From Ascaris suum (lineage: Eukaryota > Nematoda > Chromadorea > Rhabditida > Ascarididae), in NCBI GenBank assembly GCA_013433145.1, contig CM024182.1, positions 4,450,501 to 4,514,500 of the forward strand: DNA of 64,000 nt. The letters run 5' to 3'. A model generated the notes under the pieces. The model searched no databases. It worked only from the letters and a program-made list of their open reading frames with translations, and was not told the DNA's origin. A program made the position numbers and the translations under genes. Numbering within the stretch: the first letter of the stretch is position 1; each line of letters opens with the position of its first letter. Shown in pieces: positions 62,815 to 64,000 of this stretch.

Positions 62815-64000
62815 TTGCTTTACCACACTTTCCTTTTTTATTTATAAATTCAGTAAAATCACGCCTTCTCTAACAAATAATTAAAAGACTCTCCCATTCC
62901 CTAGGTCATCAAAACTTTTGAAGGAAAAAAGTAACTCTCATTCTCAGTAAGCTGTTTTCTTATTTTTCATAAAAGTTGCACAAAAAAACTTTTATGCTTT
63001 GGAACTTCATTTATTGTTGTACTTTTTGAGGAGGATATTCTAAGCAAAATTCCACCGTTTCAATGAGGATTCGTTTAAAAATTTGTTAACGAGTTTATTC
63101 GGAGCAATGTGGTGATCAATTGCTGTAATTAATAGAGATACTTATATGCTAGCAATGAATTTTTATGTGAACAATCTAATTCGAGAAGGCGACCTAGAAA
63201 ATGGAAATCTGCTGGAAAATTATAGTTAGGAGGGTGCTGATGAAGAAGCGAGACTTGACCGTTCTGTTACGGGGATTATTCCATTTTGTCACTGATCGTT
63301 TTAATTGCAATTCCGCGGTCTCCCCACATCCTTTAATTATTCACCTTCAAATGTTCGCTAGATTCACTATAAATAACAGTGAGCAGGAAGCATTAGTTTT
63401 ATTGTTATGCCTACTATATACCACATAAAATAAGTTCATTATGTCATCTTATTTTTATGTACCATTATGCACTATTAGTAAACGGCTAGCTGCGCTATTT
63501 GGCTGACCAAATATGACTGATAGTGAATATTTTTTCATTTCGCCTTTGCAAAAATTTCAAAATCGACGTTATGTTTAAATTCGATCTATTTGATGTATTT
63601 ACCTCATGACTAAAAAGCCCTGAATAAAGGGGCAGTTTCAATAAGCTCTATTTAGTTGAAGCATCTATATGGATACACTAAAAAATTGACGCCATTCTTG
63701 AATGCAAACATTTCCAATCCAGGCTACCCGTCGGTAAAACTTTCCACTGTAATTCTTTAAAAGCGTAGTAGCACAATAAAATATGCGTCATCAACGTTTG
63801 GTTTGCTACTCCAGACAAAATTAAATAAGCACTAGGTTAAGAGGAAATAAGCGATGAAAAAATCATTCCTTGAATGGAAATACATTTCTCACATAAACCT
63901 CCTCACCAAGTAAAAGACGAGACCTTAAAGCTTATGTTCAAAACAATGCTGTAGTTATGAATGTTGATATGTGCAAGAGTTTCTTCGTGATCGGACTCAG
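62815..64000 (+). other. Presumed intron of the gene starting at 62566
   Basis: AT-rich sequence. I see no second exon with matching phase-0 acceptor and donor; the frame at 63201-63428 lacks splice support. Confidence 0.4.

Overview
This window looks like nuclear DNA of a nematode, most likely clade V (strongylid or Caenorhabditis-like). The evidence is splice acceptors of the TTTCAG type, one intron of only 47 nt among introns of several kb, start codons 8-17 nt behind acceptors (the pattern of spliced-leader trans-splicing), an intergenic part rich in A+T and microsatellites, and two recognisable nuclear-regulator genes. All models below were assembled by eye from splice consensus, reading phase and family knowledge; no search was run.

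Region 1 (about 225-3733, +): a five-exon bZIP gene of the ATF4 / nematode ATF-4 (ATF-5) type. Its leader has a short upstream ORF that overlaps the main start out of frame, and the main ATG is assembled across the first splice junction. Region 2 (8209-17997, +): an intact gene of at least 15 exons for a GLYR1/NPAC/NDF-type chromatin protein (PWWP domain, basic linker, then a hydroxyacid-dehydrogenase fold). The dinucleotide loop and catalytic residues look degenerate, suggesting a pseudo-enzyme.

Region 3 (about 18-62 kb) is AT-rich and gene-poor. The minus strand from about 38.3 to 21.9 kb carries two exon chains. Gene X (tentative, about 125-132 aa) ends at 37072. About 125 bp further on is an acceptor, followed by gene Y (nine exons, 333 aa, 36881-22039). 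Both predicted products have an N-terminal hydrophobic/signal segment and a C-terminal hydrophobic tail, so they could be surface-anchored proteins in one operon. Weaker candidates are a multi-membrane-pass fragment on the minus strand near 47.8-48.6 kb and a plus-strand exon at 56205-56390 that resembles a channel calmodulin-binding segment. The rest is (TA)n arrays, poly-C/G runs, AAAT- and GTT-type arrays, a 20-bp minisatellite, an array of TGACTCA motifs and tRNA-like fossils.

Region 4 (62558-64000, +): the first exon of a gene that runs off the window. I do not recognise its product.

The bZIP and GLYR1-like genes are nuclear regulators (stress-responsive transcription; nucleosome/PWWP chromatin) but nothing here shows that they act together. 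No rRNA, CRISPR, prophage or intact transposase was seen.
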